From assembly GCA_030762175.1 (NCBI GenBank), contig CM060831.1:80631001-80695000 (forward strand): a DNA stretch of 64,000 bases, given 5' to 3'. Both the position numbers and the translations under genes were made by a program. Positions 11,454 to 23,100 of this stretch are shown piece after piece. The stretch's first letter is position 1; the number at the start of each line of letters is the position of its first letter. The DNA comes from Metallyticus violacea (Eukaryota; Arthropoda; Insecta; Mantodea; Metallyticidae). Below the pieces are notes generated by a model that saw only the letters and a list, made by a program, of their open reading frames with translations, was not told where the DNA came from and ran no database searches.

Positions 11454-12627
11454 TAAGGACATGAGCAATTAGAGCCTAAGAAGTTTAATATTACTGTTTG
11501 TGTGAACTTGTATAAAGCCAGTTCCATTTAATTAATATATAAGTAGTCATTTGATAATTTTAAGGGTTGAACTTTTAGTACATTTTATTAGCTTTTTCTT
11601 CTTTTGAATTTTTGTGATGATCAGTATATTGGAAGTGTGTTATATATCACAGTATGTGCTGCTGTTTGTGCCTTCTGAGTGACTCCTAGTCCTCTGGAAC
11701 TGAATATTTGCTGTGTAAAGTATTTCCTATTTAGCATTTTTACCCTCTTATCATGTGACATGTATTTGCATATAAATATACCTATAAATGAGAGGAGAAT
11801 ATTTTTTTGTACAAGAAATGCTTATCTTCTTGAATGTTGTGATATTGCTGTATATTAATTTGCATATCTTAGCTTCCAGTATTTTGTTTTCATTATTATT
11901 ATTAATTTTTTTTTCATTAAATAGAAGCATAGTATCATGATTATGGAATATGCCATATATATAAAATGTTGCATTTTATACAGAGAGTAACTTAAATGGA
12001 CTATATTCTCTATGGTGCAAATGTATTGAAGATTGTACATTTTGAATAGCAGTGACTGATATAAATACATTTTTCTCCAAAATTTGGCTTTAAAGTTATT
12101 TTTTGTGTTTGAAGCATCAGTTCTAAAATTAACATTTTCTGAAGATGGGGGAGGGGGGACATACTTCAAATACTTTTGCCACATAGTTGAGAAAGATTTA
12201 AAATAAACATTTATTTCTATGATTTGCATAAATGAGGGATATTACATATATAGAGTAAGGCATTTATAGTGTCATGGCCATTTTACTACGAAAAGAACAG
12301 GAAAATCAAAAAATGCTTCAGACATAATTTGAAGTGCCTTCAGGGGAACATAAGATAGCGACCCTAACTCGTCCTTGAAATGCCATTCTGAAGGTCAAAT
12401 TGTTTTTTTCAAACGGAATTGTGTATTTTTTCCCTAGGTAATGGAAACAGCATTCAATTTTCAGTATAAACGTTCTAGTACATTATCAGCTAGGGGGGAT
12501 AAGTGATGAGATATTGGACAAATAAGACAGCAACTGTTTTTCGCTCATTTCACTTTACTGGTACCAATTTACGTACAGTACAGTGCAGTAGAGTTATAAC
12601 TATAATTGAAACAATGTCATGTTCACA
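11454..12627. other. A+T-rich intergenic DNA
   Basis: I recognise no gene. The 124-residue open frame at 11855-12229 (minus) has no family motif and looks like chance. The stretch 12350-12627 may be the 3' flank of the DDE element that follows, but I could not find its end. Confidence 0.4.
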
Positions 12628-13150
12628 TTACAAACAATCTAAATTCAGTAAGTGCTCAAAAGTATGACCATTAATTTCGATGCATTCCTGAAAACGTGCT
12701 TCAAAAGATCTCAACATTTCTTTGCTGTTTCTTGCACAGACATTCCTAATTTGTTGACGTAGTTTACTAGGTGTAGTTGGTACTTCTTCATAAACTTTAT
12801 CTTTAATGAATTCCCATAAGAAAAAGTCTGGAGAAGTGAGATCAGAGGAATGGCAGGCCAGTGGACAGGTCCTCTATCCATCGACCAGGATGCTTTCTAA
12901 TTAATATATCTCGAGCTACAGCTGAGTAATGAGATGGACAACCATCGTGTTGATACCACATTTCAGCCCGGTCCACAAGGGGCACGTCTTCAAGCAACAC
13001 TGGAAGTTCTTGGTCCCAAAATTTTTCTGTATTTCTGCCCATTAAGTTTACCTTCAATGAATTATGGTCCAATTATACAGAATTCCAAAATGCCATACCA
13101 AAATTCACGCTCCATTGCCGCTGATGCTCTACTTCCGTAACCATCTTGGA
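12628..13150 (-). pseudogene. IS630-type DDE transposase remnant
   Basis: The minus strand reads KVNLMGRNTEKFWDQELPVL, then MWYQHDGCPSHYS with the second catalytic Asp, then HPGRWI. A frameshift near 12860 leads to SPDFFLWEFIKDKVYEEVPT, with the third acidic position in SPDF, and FQECIEINGHTFEHLL before a stop at 12628. This is the catalytic domain of the mariner-like DDE family whose proteins often carry an N-terminal DUF4817 domain. The N-terminal half is missing and a LINE scrap abuts it at about 13160. Confidence 0.8.
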
Positions 13151-13159
13151 ATATACACT

Positions 13160-13270
13160 GTTTTAGGATGCTCTTTTTTATAAAATGAATTAATCTTATT
13201 GCAAAGCATGCCGAGTTCAGTTTGGGTAAGATGTGATCAATGTGGTCTTTCCAATTCAAATTTATGTACC
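13160..13270 (-). pseudogene. LINE reverse transcriptase scrap
   Basis: The minus strand encodes NWKDHIDHILPKLNSACFAI and RLIHFI. This matches the thumb-region block of non-LTR reverse transcriptases ('WK-HI-xxxxKLxxACyaiR'). Only about 35 residues remain. It joins the DDE remnant without spacer, giving a chimeric open frame at 13062-13259. Confidence 0.65.
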
Positions 13271-14214
13271 CTCATACAATGATAATATGAAGACTTTTGT
13301 TACTAGATTCGCGATTTCATTGCCTTCTTATTGTATCTTAGGTCTGCAATTTTTTTATTTTTTGTATGAAAATATATTTGTTTTTTAAAAGTTTATATGA
13401 ATTTCGTAGCCGTCAAACTATTTATACTGAAAATGTCATTGGATAAATTGGGTAAACCTGAAAGATGACTGGTTACTGATTTTGTATTGTTTAATGAGAA
13501 TACTAGTATATTATGAGCAAAAGAACTGAATAAGCATGTTTGTAAATCATTTGGTGTCAGAGGGAACCACCAGCGCATAAACTTGGTGTCGGGTAACAAT
13601 TCGATCCGGATTAGTCTTGAGTTATGACTAGAAATCGGATCTTCAGGCAAATGCCTTATTTTTCCTTAATAGATACGATAAACCAAATAAAAAAATATAT
13701 ATATATATATATATTCTGCGGCCTTAAAATTTTAAATTGTGTAGTTTTATAGTGCATATAAACACATATTTTGACATTAGTGTCAATTCCTTAGTTTCAT
13801 ATCTTAAAATCTGCATATTTTCATATAAAACTGCAAACTCAATCAAATAATATCTTTCTTTTTTAATAATTTTTATGTTCAGTGACTGAATTTCGTCTGG
13901 TTGAAAGTGACAACCCAGGCAAAGCAATAAACATTCGTCCCACTTCAGACTTTCCCTAATATTTTTGCTCTTATGTTTGGCCAGTTAACGTGAGTAATAA
14001 ATTGAAATATAGTTTATCAACTGTGCAAATATTTCCAAAAGTTGCAATAAGACCAATGCACTGAAACGGTTTAGTATGGTCCCATGTTGGGTGTCAAATT
14101 ATGAAGCTGTTTAGTAGGTTCCTGCTATGTGCTCCAGGATGGGCAACAATTTTGAAGTTATTTTTTCTATTACCGTTTAAACTTTAAATTGTTGTTATAT
14201 TTTAAACATAGTTT
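13271..14214. other. A+T-rich intergenic DNA with a short (AT)n
   Basis: This holds a short AT dinucleotide tract at 13692-13713. I see nothing else recognisable. The start of the following mariner remnant is indistinct. Confidence 0.45.
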
Positions 14215-15138
14215 AAACAAGATATTGAGCACTCAGGGCGTTGCAAAACTGCTACGACTGATGGGATTGCAACAAAAATTTACAATGACGTACCCAATGT
14301 TTGCCGATTGAAGGCAATCGGTTGATATTTCAAAGACCTTAACAGATATTATCCACTATATTTTATACGAAGTTTTGGGTATGAGAAACCTTTATGTTCG
14401 ATGGTGCCGTGTTTGTTAACAGTGGACCAAAAACTCATTCGAATGAACATTTCCCAAGAGTGTTTAGACTTTTTCAATTGCAATTCTAGTGAATTTATCT
14501 GACGTTTCATAACCAAAGATGAAACATAGATTCGTCTCTATACGCCAGAAACGAAGGAATAGCCTAAACATTGGGTGACAACAAGCGAAAGTACACCAAA
14601 GAAAGTAAAAACACTCCTAGCTGTAGAAAAGTCATGGCTACGGTTTTCTGGGATTCGCATGGTGTGCTGATCATAGACTACCTTCAGAAGGGCAAAGGCA
14701 TCACCAGGGAGTATTACACTTCACTCTGGACCAACTGAAGGGTGCAATTCAGGCTAAACGTCTATACTTTGAGAAAAGAAAGCTTTCTTTCATCACGACA
14801 ATGCGCCTTCATACACACCTGAGATTATTTTTGAAAAATTTTCGCTTCCAGGTGCTTCCACATCCGCCATATTCGCCGGATTTCACTCCCAGCATTTACT
14901 TTTTGCTCTTAAATATGAAGAAATGACTGGAGGGATGGACATTAAATGGTGAGGTTGAGGTTCAGACGACGCTTGTTTTTCACAGTTGGAAAATCTTATT
15001 TTACTGAAGGTATTAAAATGTTGGAAAGTTGTTGGACTAAATGTGTTGATTCACAAGGTAACATGGGAGGGAATTTTTTTTTTTTTTTGTGTGTGTGTGT
15101 GTGTGTATCAGGTCGAAAAGTTTTAGAACGGCCCCTCG
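14215..15138 (+). mobile_element. mariner remnant M10 (cecropia-like), 5' end unclear
   Basis: The right end 'aacggcccctcg' followed by TA (15139-15140) is a typical mariner terminus. I could not find a matching left repeat, so the element is probably 5'-truncated or eroded. A GT dinucleotide tract has grown at 15089-15107, just inside the right end. Confidence 0.7.
14220..15060 (+). pseudogene. mariner transposase, broken (M10)
   Basis: In shifting plus frames: FITKDET then a stop where the family has Trp (near 14520), LYTPETKE, FHHDNAPSYTPE (near 14790), then PHPPYSPDFTPSIYFLL and CWTKCVDSQG near the C-terminus. The residue that should be the third catalytic Asp (PSD) is Ile in PSIY. At least four frameshifts or stops are present. 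The CWTKC-x-LQGDY-like ending suits the cecropia or related mariner subfamilies, though the subfamily is inferred from memory. Confidence 0.8.
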
Positions 15139-15140
15139 TA

Positions 15141-15620
15141 GAAACTTGTTAGCTAAACTCTCCTCAGCTAATCGCCTATTGTATACACAAATGATATTGA
15201 TAATAGGTGTGTGCACGCGCACGTGATAGTTGTGACGCACGGGACTGAAAACTCAGTGAACAAATTCGATCTACTTTGAATCCAGCTTTTCAAAACACCA
15301 CAGGTTATCCGGATTTAAAACATCTCTGGAAGCGAACCATTTATTTTATTTATTTATGTATTGTCATTCCCCCCCCCCTTAAGGTGCACGATGGAACCTG
15401 AAACCAATTCATTAGTTAATTATGTTGCTGGAAGGTGATGGGTGAGTTATAGTATTCCTGAACAAACACAAGTAATCACGTTTGCACCATTCAACAGAAG
15501 AAATTCCTGTTTCAAATTCTACGTTATGTGCTCAGGGTAATTTGCTTTCATCGCTATTTTCATTTATCTACCATCTTTATCTTAACGCTAGTGCCTGGAT
15601 TTCATGTTAACACCCATGTC
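15141..15620. other. intergenic DNA
   Basis: I see no gene. It contains an ATTT-like tract near 15340 and a C run at 15370-15378. Confidence 0.45.
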
Positions 15621-15628
15621 TTAAAGTA

Positions 15629-15780
15629 ATGCTTTATGGCAAAACGCCTCTGGCTGCGCAGGCTGGTCAGCGAAGTCGGTGGGCGGAACCCCTCGGACAC
15701 GCCGTAGCGCAAGACAGTTCAGTTGGGTTGCTGACTGTGACGAGGCGAAGCGAAAAGGACCCGCACCACGCCACACAGGT
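15629..15780 (+). other. GC-rich possible first exon with splice donor
   Basis: This short block is markedly richer in G+C and CpG than its surroundings. It has an ATG at 15629 and an open frame of about 50 codons that reaches a good splice donor, 'cacacag' followed by 'gtaaata' at 15780. The predicted peptide (MLYGKTPLAAQAGQ...) has no motif I recognise. It could be a promoter-proximal first exon of a gene running right, or unrelated unique DNA. Confidence 0.25.
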
Positions 15781-15938
15781 AAATAAGCATCACGTGTGTT
15801 TCTACTTTATGCCATTCATACATGCAGAAAAAAAGGGTGATAAGTTTGTGTGTATGTAGCTTAAATTACTAGACTTAGTTTTAACACTGGACTATTGTAT
15901 GCTTTAAAACATATGTAACGGATGGGACATACATTCAG

Positions 15939-16964
15939 GGCCCTGTTTTACAAAAGTATGGTCTAATACATTAGAAGTGTAAGGACTGGTAACTTGTAGT
16001 TATTAGTAAAATTCTGTTCCACAAATATTTATGCTACAATTGTACTTTACAACTCCATGCTTACAAATATACAAGTGATTTTTCGTTGCTCTGTTCCACA
16101 AAAGTATTAGTATTAGTTAGGCACGGGTAATTTGTATACATTTCTTTACAAGTGTAGGAACATTGGTAACTTCAAATACTAGCACAAAATTTATTATATT
16201 TTTAATGATTTCGGGAGCCAGTTGACCCAAATGTGTTAAGTATTAGCGAAAGTGATATTAATGATGAGTAGGAATATGTATAAAGTAAGAATAAATAAGT
16301 ATTTGTGTATAACGATAAGGTTAGATTATGTGCAAATAAAGTTATTCACGTTTCCTGTTTCAAATGCATATTAATGTATTTTGAATGTTCTTGCTACATG
16401 CCACGAAAATATTTTTTTAAATTCTTTTTTAGAATAATTTATTTTGGCACAATTTTCCCAATTATTTTCTTTTGAGAACGTGATTGTCAATATAAACAGA
16501 TAAATAAACATAAAGGATCAAATGGACTAATAAAATGACCCGAGAGCAATCGGGAAGCGCGCAATTCTTCTGCCATCTCTCGACGGCTGAAATTGATGCT
16601 CCTAAATGTAGTTATGGGACCGTCGTCTCAAAGTCAACTATTTCGCTTGAATATCGATAAATGCATAATAAAGTATTTAAATTACCATTATGTCTGAGAA
16701 AAAAATGAGACCCGTTTTGCAGAAATGACAATGACCCCGCTCTGTGCATTAAAAATCGCTAAAGGGCGAACATAACCTAATTCAAGGTATGGCGAAGTAT
16801 GGCAAACAGCTGTTCCTCCATCTTGCTGTTATATGACGTCACTTGTAACTTTTTACTAATACTTTAACAATGTAGCGTTTCTTTCGTTGAACAAGACGAT
16901 ACTTTACAAGAACCTTCACTAATACACTTGTATGTATTAGATCATATTTTTGTGAAACAGGACC
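15939..16964. mobile_element. 1.0 kb element with terminal inverted repeats, no transposase
   Basis: The left end 'ggccctgttttacaaaagta' and the right end, read on the minus strand as 'ggtcctgtttcacaaaaata', are inverted and both continue with 'tctaatacat', so the repeat is at least about 35 bp. The interior (1026 bp overall) has no transposase frame. The 'GGsCCTGTTTCACAA' type of end is seen in PIF/Harbinger-like elements. I could not identify a clean target duplication, so the superfamily is uncertain. Confidence 0.6.
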
Positions 16965-17029
16965 TTTCTAGAAGTCTAATTTTGTGCATTTTCTCTTTCC
17001 TTTAGATTTAGTAGCTTCTGAATAGCTTT

Positions 17030-17215
17030 TTTTTTTAAATAGGGTTTAATGTCCGTTTTAACTGTGAGGCCCCACGTACAATGGACACTGCTGATATATG
17101 AGATGAAATGATAAATTGGGAAAGGATTTACGACGACAGGAAAAGCTGGGAAAACCTCAGTCAGGGAGAACTGAGCCCCAGACCTCTTGCTCACAAGTTC
17201 GTGGTTCTGAAAAGT
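17030..17215 (-). repeat. SINE B, minus copy
   Basis: This is a copy of the second SINE family, defined by the better copies at 44465 and 49760. Landmarks on the plus strand are 'tgtccgttttaactgtgagg', 'atgagatgaaatgataaatt', 'ggaaaacctcagtcaggga' and a diverged head near 17210. About 60 bp of the middle is missing. Confidence 0.75.
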
Positions 17216-18984
17216 AATGACTCCAAATAAAATGGCAGCACACTTCTGACCCATGGTTGTTTCACAAAGAGTCATACGTCGTATAGGAAAGTCATAAGGA
17301 TGATAGTTTTCATAAATAAATTCTACAGGAGCTGTTTCGCAATTGCGTTTTTATATCGTGAAAATTGTTGTTGCTCAAGTACAATGTTTTAACATGGACT
17401 ACATTATAATTAACATGTCTTTATGGGGAAACTTGTAATGTTACAGGAAAAGTACAGGTTCTTTCTTTATAAACGCCTCTGTTTACCAATTAATTTCCGT
17501 TAGAACTCATATTAAGTATACAGAATAATTCATCAATTTAAATTATAGAGGTTTTCTTTCCTCTGTGAAAATTTTAGTTTATTTAACAGCACTTCTCAAA
17601 CTTTTACAAATTAACTTACACTTGAAGAGATTTTGAACTGATAAAGTGTGTGTATGTTGTCTGTCTGTGTTAATAATGCAGAAAACGTAATGCCTACAAC
17701 GTTTGCTTTAGTTTCTCCACAGTGTTTGTATCGTAACTCGTTTCCACTGTCATAAAATGAATATATGTTAATGTACATTAATGCGAGGTTAAGTGAATGT
17801 AAGGGTAGAGTTTTACACTGCAGCAAATATTTCCATACGAACTAGAGTAATTATGACTTGTAAAGTAATTACAGAAAATACAATGTTGATCAGAAATGTC
17901 CCAAAATTTAATAACGTGCTATTAAATAGCATTGTGATGTCTATTTAATAATCAATTAATACATTTTTTCCGAAAATTTGTCTTTCAGTAATCAAGCAAT
18001 ATTTTACAATAACTATTTATTTAATTTTTGTCCAATGACGTAGTAGAAGAAAGGACCTTGTCTTCAGTGAAAAGTATTTTTATCCTATACCAATATATTT
18101 AACCTATTTTTCACATCTTGAATTGCTCTTTTGGTACTTCCCTGACTCCGAGAATACCTTGGTTTTCCCTAGACATTCTCAAAATTTAGCCACACAATTT
18201 CTAAATTATTTATAATTTAGTTTCCAAATTATCTTCCAATGTGGGACTGGTGCACCCTGAACAGTAAAGAATGTTGATGGTATCCTCAAGCATTAGCTGC
18301 CTTTCACTTGAAACATTTCAAATTATCCTGATATACAATAACGAATTTATGTTACCCATTTGACTGTGACTAAAATATATTAGATCAACTTTAGAGTACA
18401 AATAATGAAATAGTAAAGCTTGGTGACAACTTTTTCTTCTGATACTTTTGCTTTTGCAAACAAAACTCAAGACAATGTAAAAAGCCTTAAGTTAAAGTAT
18501 GTATTTCATTTTCCAGTTTTTCATCATACATTTTGACTTCCATGTTCATTGCAAACATGGGCATCATTCAAAGTGCAATTTAGAAGAAATCGAATGAGCT
18601 AATTCTCTGTTGACCGACATAGCAGCGCGGACTTCATCAGCAGATAAGCGATCGCTCACCCTGCGCTATTTTCTGTCTATCGTCACTTTGTTGAAAAATA
18701 TTAATCTGCATTTCACACCTTGCCGCTCCTCTTTGTTACAATTACCCCTCAAATATCCCGCCACACAAAACGCCTGCAAACTCGGCTGTTACTTTCACGC
18801 GTCTGTCGTCTTTTGTGCACCTGTGTTAGGTCTCTCTCATAAAAAACATTTTCATTCCTGGCAAAAATTTAAACCAAAATCTCTTATATACCGAAAGTGT
18901 CAAAAATATATAAACACTTTCACAATAGATATCTATTTAATATATTTCAAAGTTGAACCGAAAACTAACCGTAATGTGTAGTAA
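17216..18984. other. intergenic DNA
   Basis: I see no recognisable gene or repeat. The 123-codon open frame at 18610-18981 (plus) lies in a slightly more GC-rich stretch, but has no motif and no supporting splice or poly(A) context. Confidence 0.4.
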
Positions 18985-19161
18985 GATGTTCTGTAAACAG
19001 ATGTGACTCACATTCATTATGATAGCGTTGCTATGTGACAGGTAAATCAACAATGAACAAATGAAGCCAAGATTATCGTATGATGTTCTGTAAATAGATA
19101 TGACTCACATTACGTTATTCTAGCGTTTCTACAACAAAATGTAGCCAAAATTATCGTTTGA
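18985..19161 (+). repeat. tandem duplication, 97-bp period
   Basis: Two diverged copies start with 'gatgttctgtaaacagatgt' at 18985 and 'gatgttctgtaaatagatat' at 19082. They share 'gactcacatt', 'tagcgtt' and the end 'agattatcgt' or 'aaattatcgt'. The second copy runs straight into the DDE transposase remnant, suggesting the duplication includes its 5' flank. Confidence 0.8.
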
Positions 19162-19189
19162 TTAGCGGAATGCAATTTTGAAATGGTAT

Positions 19190-19637
19190 TGGAAAACCGA
19201 GAATGTTGTTTAAGTTCAAAGGCAATGGAGACATGTGTACAGAACAGAACCGCCAACGCCAGTAACAATTGCACGCATTCGAGACAAATTTGAGACTCAT
19301 GGTACCGTATGCGATGTTCACAAAGGCAGACCTGAGAGACCTCGTACAGCAACAAGCCCTGCGCACTGGTTCCAAGACACTGGATAGAACGAAGAGGTCC
19401 GATTGAGTTTCCACGCGTTCTCCGGATCTAACTCCGTTGGACTTCTACCTATGGGGAACTCTTAAGGATGTTGTGTACCGTAGAAAACCAGCTACACTGT
19501 CAGCACTTCGGGAAGAAATTGAAACGGCATGTGCTGCAATCGTTGAGGACACTTTCGCAAACGTTGCTCAATCAGTAGTTCAACGTACTCCGAAGTGTAT
19601 CGACGCCGATGATGGGCATTTTGAGCAAATGTTGTAA
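19190..19637 (+). pseudogene. IS630-type DDE transposase with N-terminal DUF4817, deleted
   Basis: The N-terminal part reads RIRDKFETHGTVCDVHKGRP then RPRTATSP, the conserved HTH-like block of DUF4817-type transposases. It then jumps through WIERRGPIEFP directly to SPDLTPLDFYLWGTLKD and VYRRKPATLSALREEIETAC, ending FEQML at 19637. The central catalytic region with the first two Asp is deleted and a frameshift lies near 19420. The stretch ending 'tggcaccctctgtac' near 19758 may be the element terminus. It is related to the remnant at 12628-13150 but is a different copy. Confidence 0.85.
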
Positions 19638-19769
19638 CTGTAAAAGTCTAAGATGATTAGTGCTCATCATTTTCTGTTCGTGTGAATTCAGTTTTGTTAT
19701 GTTAACATAGTTTTTTCTTTGCTTGAAGTGTGTACACATCTTTTGGCACCCTCTGTACAATACAGTTGT

Positions 19770-21630
19770 TCCTTCACGATATAACAAAACAAAAAGAAAA
19801 GAAAAGCGTACACATAATCGAGAAGATTCATTTTATAGGAGGTATTACTTTGCAAGCTAATTTGAGAGTAAAGAGGTTAGTCAGCTACCAAAATTATTTC
19901 CACCGCCCCCTCTTGAAATTCACTTTAAACTTTGATAAACAGACCATAGAGTCGGGGGGGGCAAAATGAAAGTAGACGGTAGAGACACTAAAGTGACGAA
20001 CTAATAAATTATAATGCACTTAAAAAGTCATAAACTTTAGGAGATGCTATAATTGCCTGCCGTCATTTTCCACACCTTTCTGGCATCTTCTTATGAAATT
20101 ACCCCTTTCAAAACTTTTAGAGACTTTAATTTTATTAATATCTTATGAAGTGCATCACGACTTAGAAGTCAATCGCGTGGTAATTTCTCTTCAGTTTGCT
20201 GATAGCACGAGCAGAGCAATATAATAATAAAAATACTCAGTGAAATAGAATAAATAGAATAAATCCCAATATTTGCAATTTAGTTTTCTTGGCAGACTTA
20301 ATCTAGATTGTACACGTGTTTCTTTCCCTATTAAAAGCAAACTGACTGTGTAGCATGAGACTCAAGGCCAACGTAGCAGTTCGGAAAACTTCGCCGCCCG
20401 CGCGGCTGGCCTTGAGCGATAACGTATAAACTGATGCAATAACCCACCGCCTGCCGGTCTTCACATATTTGGGTAATATGTAATTCAAGAGCGGAGTAAA
20501 TAATTGAAATAATTATGCTTTTTAAACATTCACTTTAACATTTCTGAACGCTTTGTAAATGCAAAATAGATTTAAAAGTTTATATAAATGTTGAGTTTAA
20601 TAAATGTGAAATTTGGGAATCCGATGCTTTAGGAAATATAATTAAATATATAGGAACGAAATGTTTTTCTTGTTTCGTTGTATCTTGCTGATACGAATAA
20701 ATGAATAAGGAAGGTTCTACAATAATGCAAATAGTTATTTTTAATTTTTCTCATGGATATTTATTCACCAAGTTCACTTTCAGATTCTATATTAGTCAGG
20801 TTTTATTTCTTCTTTGTATTCAATCAGTTCTGGCCTTCAGTGCATTAATATTTTGCTCCGATTAGCAATTTTCCTTTACTTATAAGCTAAGAAGAAGTTT
20901 AGAGAAGTTTAAGGACTGACAAAGGTTTGATTGGTCTAAATATGAACGGGAATATAATCCACAGAGTGAAGAAAAATAAAATTGGCACACCAGAAGAGAA
21001 TTAAATTTGAACTTTCTTAATAGAGAGAGAGAAAAATCATTTTTTAGAGAAAAACATAAGACAATATGTGATAACTTATGCTTCAGTACTTTCTACTTAC
21101 TGGTTTTGGTAAACCTGCATTTTACGTTGTGATGTCAAAATTCACGAATACCTTGCTTACTCTCTGGTATGTACTTAAGTTACTGTTGCTGCTTTCATAG
21201 TTCATTATGTCGGATGTTTCACGGCAAAATCAAGGTTGGATTCCTAACATAAAAAGAAGAAAAACGGTTATATAAACAGGGTAATATTTGTTGGTGTTAA
21301 AGGTACATTTTGTTCATTATCTTACAAGAAATGTTAAAAAAAAGCGCATCCCTTCTCCGCCATACTGCTGGCCGCGGCTTTTATTGCGTTACGAAAACGC
21401 TAAAAACGCCTGGGGGTTGTACACATGGTTCCAAATATTTTCGTGCCTTGTATACCGGGGGGGGGGGGGTAGAAGGATGTATGATCGAGTACTTATGCCT
21501 GGTGGTACCTCGGACATCAAATTGTCTTAGTTTACTGTACAGGTTGCAGGATGTAACTTGCTTTTGATTGGAAAACGGAAACTTCGTCATACCGGTTCAA
21601 TGTCCTTAATGTATCCGTAAATGATGATGA
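19770..21630. other. intergenic DNA
   Basis: I see no recognisable gene. A small GC-rich island lies at 20390-20410, and an 11-base G run at about 21468. Confidence 0.4.
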
Positions 21631-21634
21631 TGAA

Positions 21635-21674
<40 letters not shown>

Positions 21675-21722
21675 CTGATGATAATAATGATGATAATAAT
21701 AATAATAATAATAATAATAATA
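21622..21722. repeat. compound (GAT)n/(AAT)n microsatellite
   Basis: Interrupted GAT and AAT trinucleotide repeats are directly visible. The mirror-image poly-Leu open frame here is an artefact of this repeat. Confidence 0.95.
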
Positions 21723-21873
21723 GTAAGGCTATACCATTAGCGTCAGAAATCACGGAAGACCGCACTATAATATAGATGGGATAGAATAACATTTTGGAAG
21801 TAGGGGCACATACGAGGTGTGGTATCCAGAATATTTGGGACTTAGTGCTGCCATCTGGTCAAAACCTTTGACA

Positions 21874-22957
21874 CTAATGACCGCCGTCACCCTCGAAGTA
21901 GTTCCCTTCCACACGTATACACCGGTCCCAGCGATTCTGTCATTTTCCAAGTGCATCTTGGAAGTCATGTTCTTTGACGGTGTTTAGCACAGACAGTGTT
22001 TCTTCTTGAATCCTCTCAATTGTATCGAACCAACGTCCTTTCAAATTGATTTTCAGTTTGGAGAATAGAGCGAAGTCGCAGGGTGCCAAATCAGGCGAGT
22101 AGGTGGGTAGGGGACAACCGTCATGTTGTTTATCGTCAAAAAGCTCCTGGTGAACAAGGAAATGTGAGGGCGCATTATCATGATGCAACAGCCAGTTCCC
22201 TTGCCAAAGTTTGAGCTGTCGTCTCCGCACATTTTCACGGAGCCGTCACAAAACGTGACAGTAGTACGTGGAATTCACTGTTTAATTTGGTGAGACGAAT
22301 TCTTTGTGCACAATCCCCTTGGTATCAAAGAAAACGAGGAGCATGCTCTTGACTTTGCTCTTCACTTGTCTCGCTTTTTTTTATCTTGGTGAGTTCGGGC
22401 TCTTCCACTGGGAGGATTGTTGTTTTGTCTCAGGGTCATAAGCGTACATCCAGCTCTCGTCGCCGGTGATGACCCTGGACAAGAGGTTCGGTCACTGGAT
22501 ACGGCTTGACGAAGCTCCGTGCAAACTTCAACACGCTGCTTGCGCCTTCTGATCAGTAGTCAGGATTCTTGGCACAAATTTTGCGGCGACACGATGCATG
22601 CCCAATTCATCAGTTAACATTCGTTGGCATGTCCCATAACCAATTCCCAGTTCATGAGCAAGGACTTCAAAGGTTCGACGTCGATCCTCAGGAACGAGGT
22701 GTTGAACTTTGGCAACAATGTCAGGCGTTGTGGAGTTGACGGGGCTACCGGTGTGAGCATCGTCTTCAATAGCTATGGCCAGCCCTGAACCGAGCATGCC
22801 ACTCAAACACACGTGTACGGCTCATTCTTTGTCCCCCAAATACTTGTTGAATCATTGCGAGGGTCTGCGTAGCATTTTCCCCGAGATTTGCACAGAATTT
22901 GAATCCACTCTCTGTTCTAATCTTCGGTCCATCGTAAAATCGCAATACACTATACAC
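21874..22957 (-). pseudogene. mariner transposase, broken (M7)
   Basis: The minus frames in order give KFCANLGENATQTLAMIQQV and RVFEWHARFRAGHS (first helix-turn-helix), then DIVAKVQHLVPEDRRRTFEV and LGIGYGTCQRMLTDELGM (second). The Asp-1 block is in disrupted frames near 22400-22500. HHDNAPSHFLVHQ carries the second Asp, and YSPDLAPCDFALF the third. Two compensating indels near 22140 and 22100 replace a stretch between them. The end RWDRCIRVEGNYFEGDGG at 21874 is the family's usual C-terminus. Confidence 0.88.
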
Positions 22958-23100
22958 AGAGCATCATGAAAAGTACTATAGAATCTCAACACATCTACCC
23001 AGCTGCATGAAACTTTAAACACTCACTCATCAGATGTGCTGGTGTTGCCACCAAGCGATACAAAACTCTACTGCAACTACTGTCGGGATGGCAGCACTAG

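Noticed and set aside
11855..12229. 124-codon minus-strand protein
   Set aside because: A+T-driven composition with no motif.
18610..18981. 123-codon plus-strand protein
   Set aside because: No recognisable domain, signal or splice context. Composition is unremarkable. It could be revisited with transcript data.
21532..21792. Leucine/serine-rich frame resembling a membrane protein
   Set aside because: It is the translation of the GAT/AAT microsatellite.
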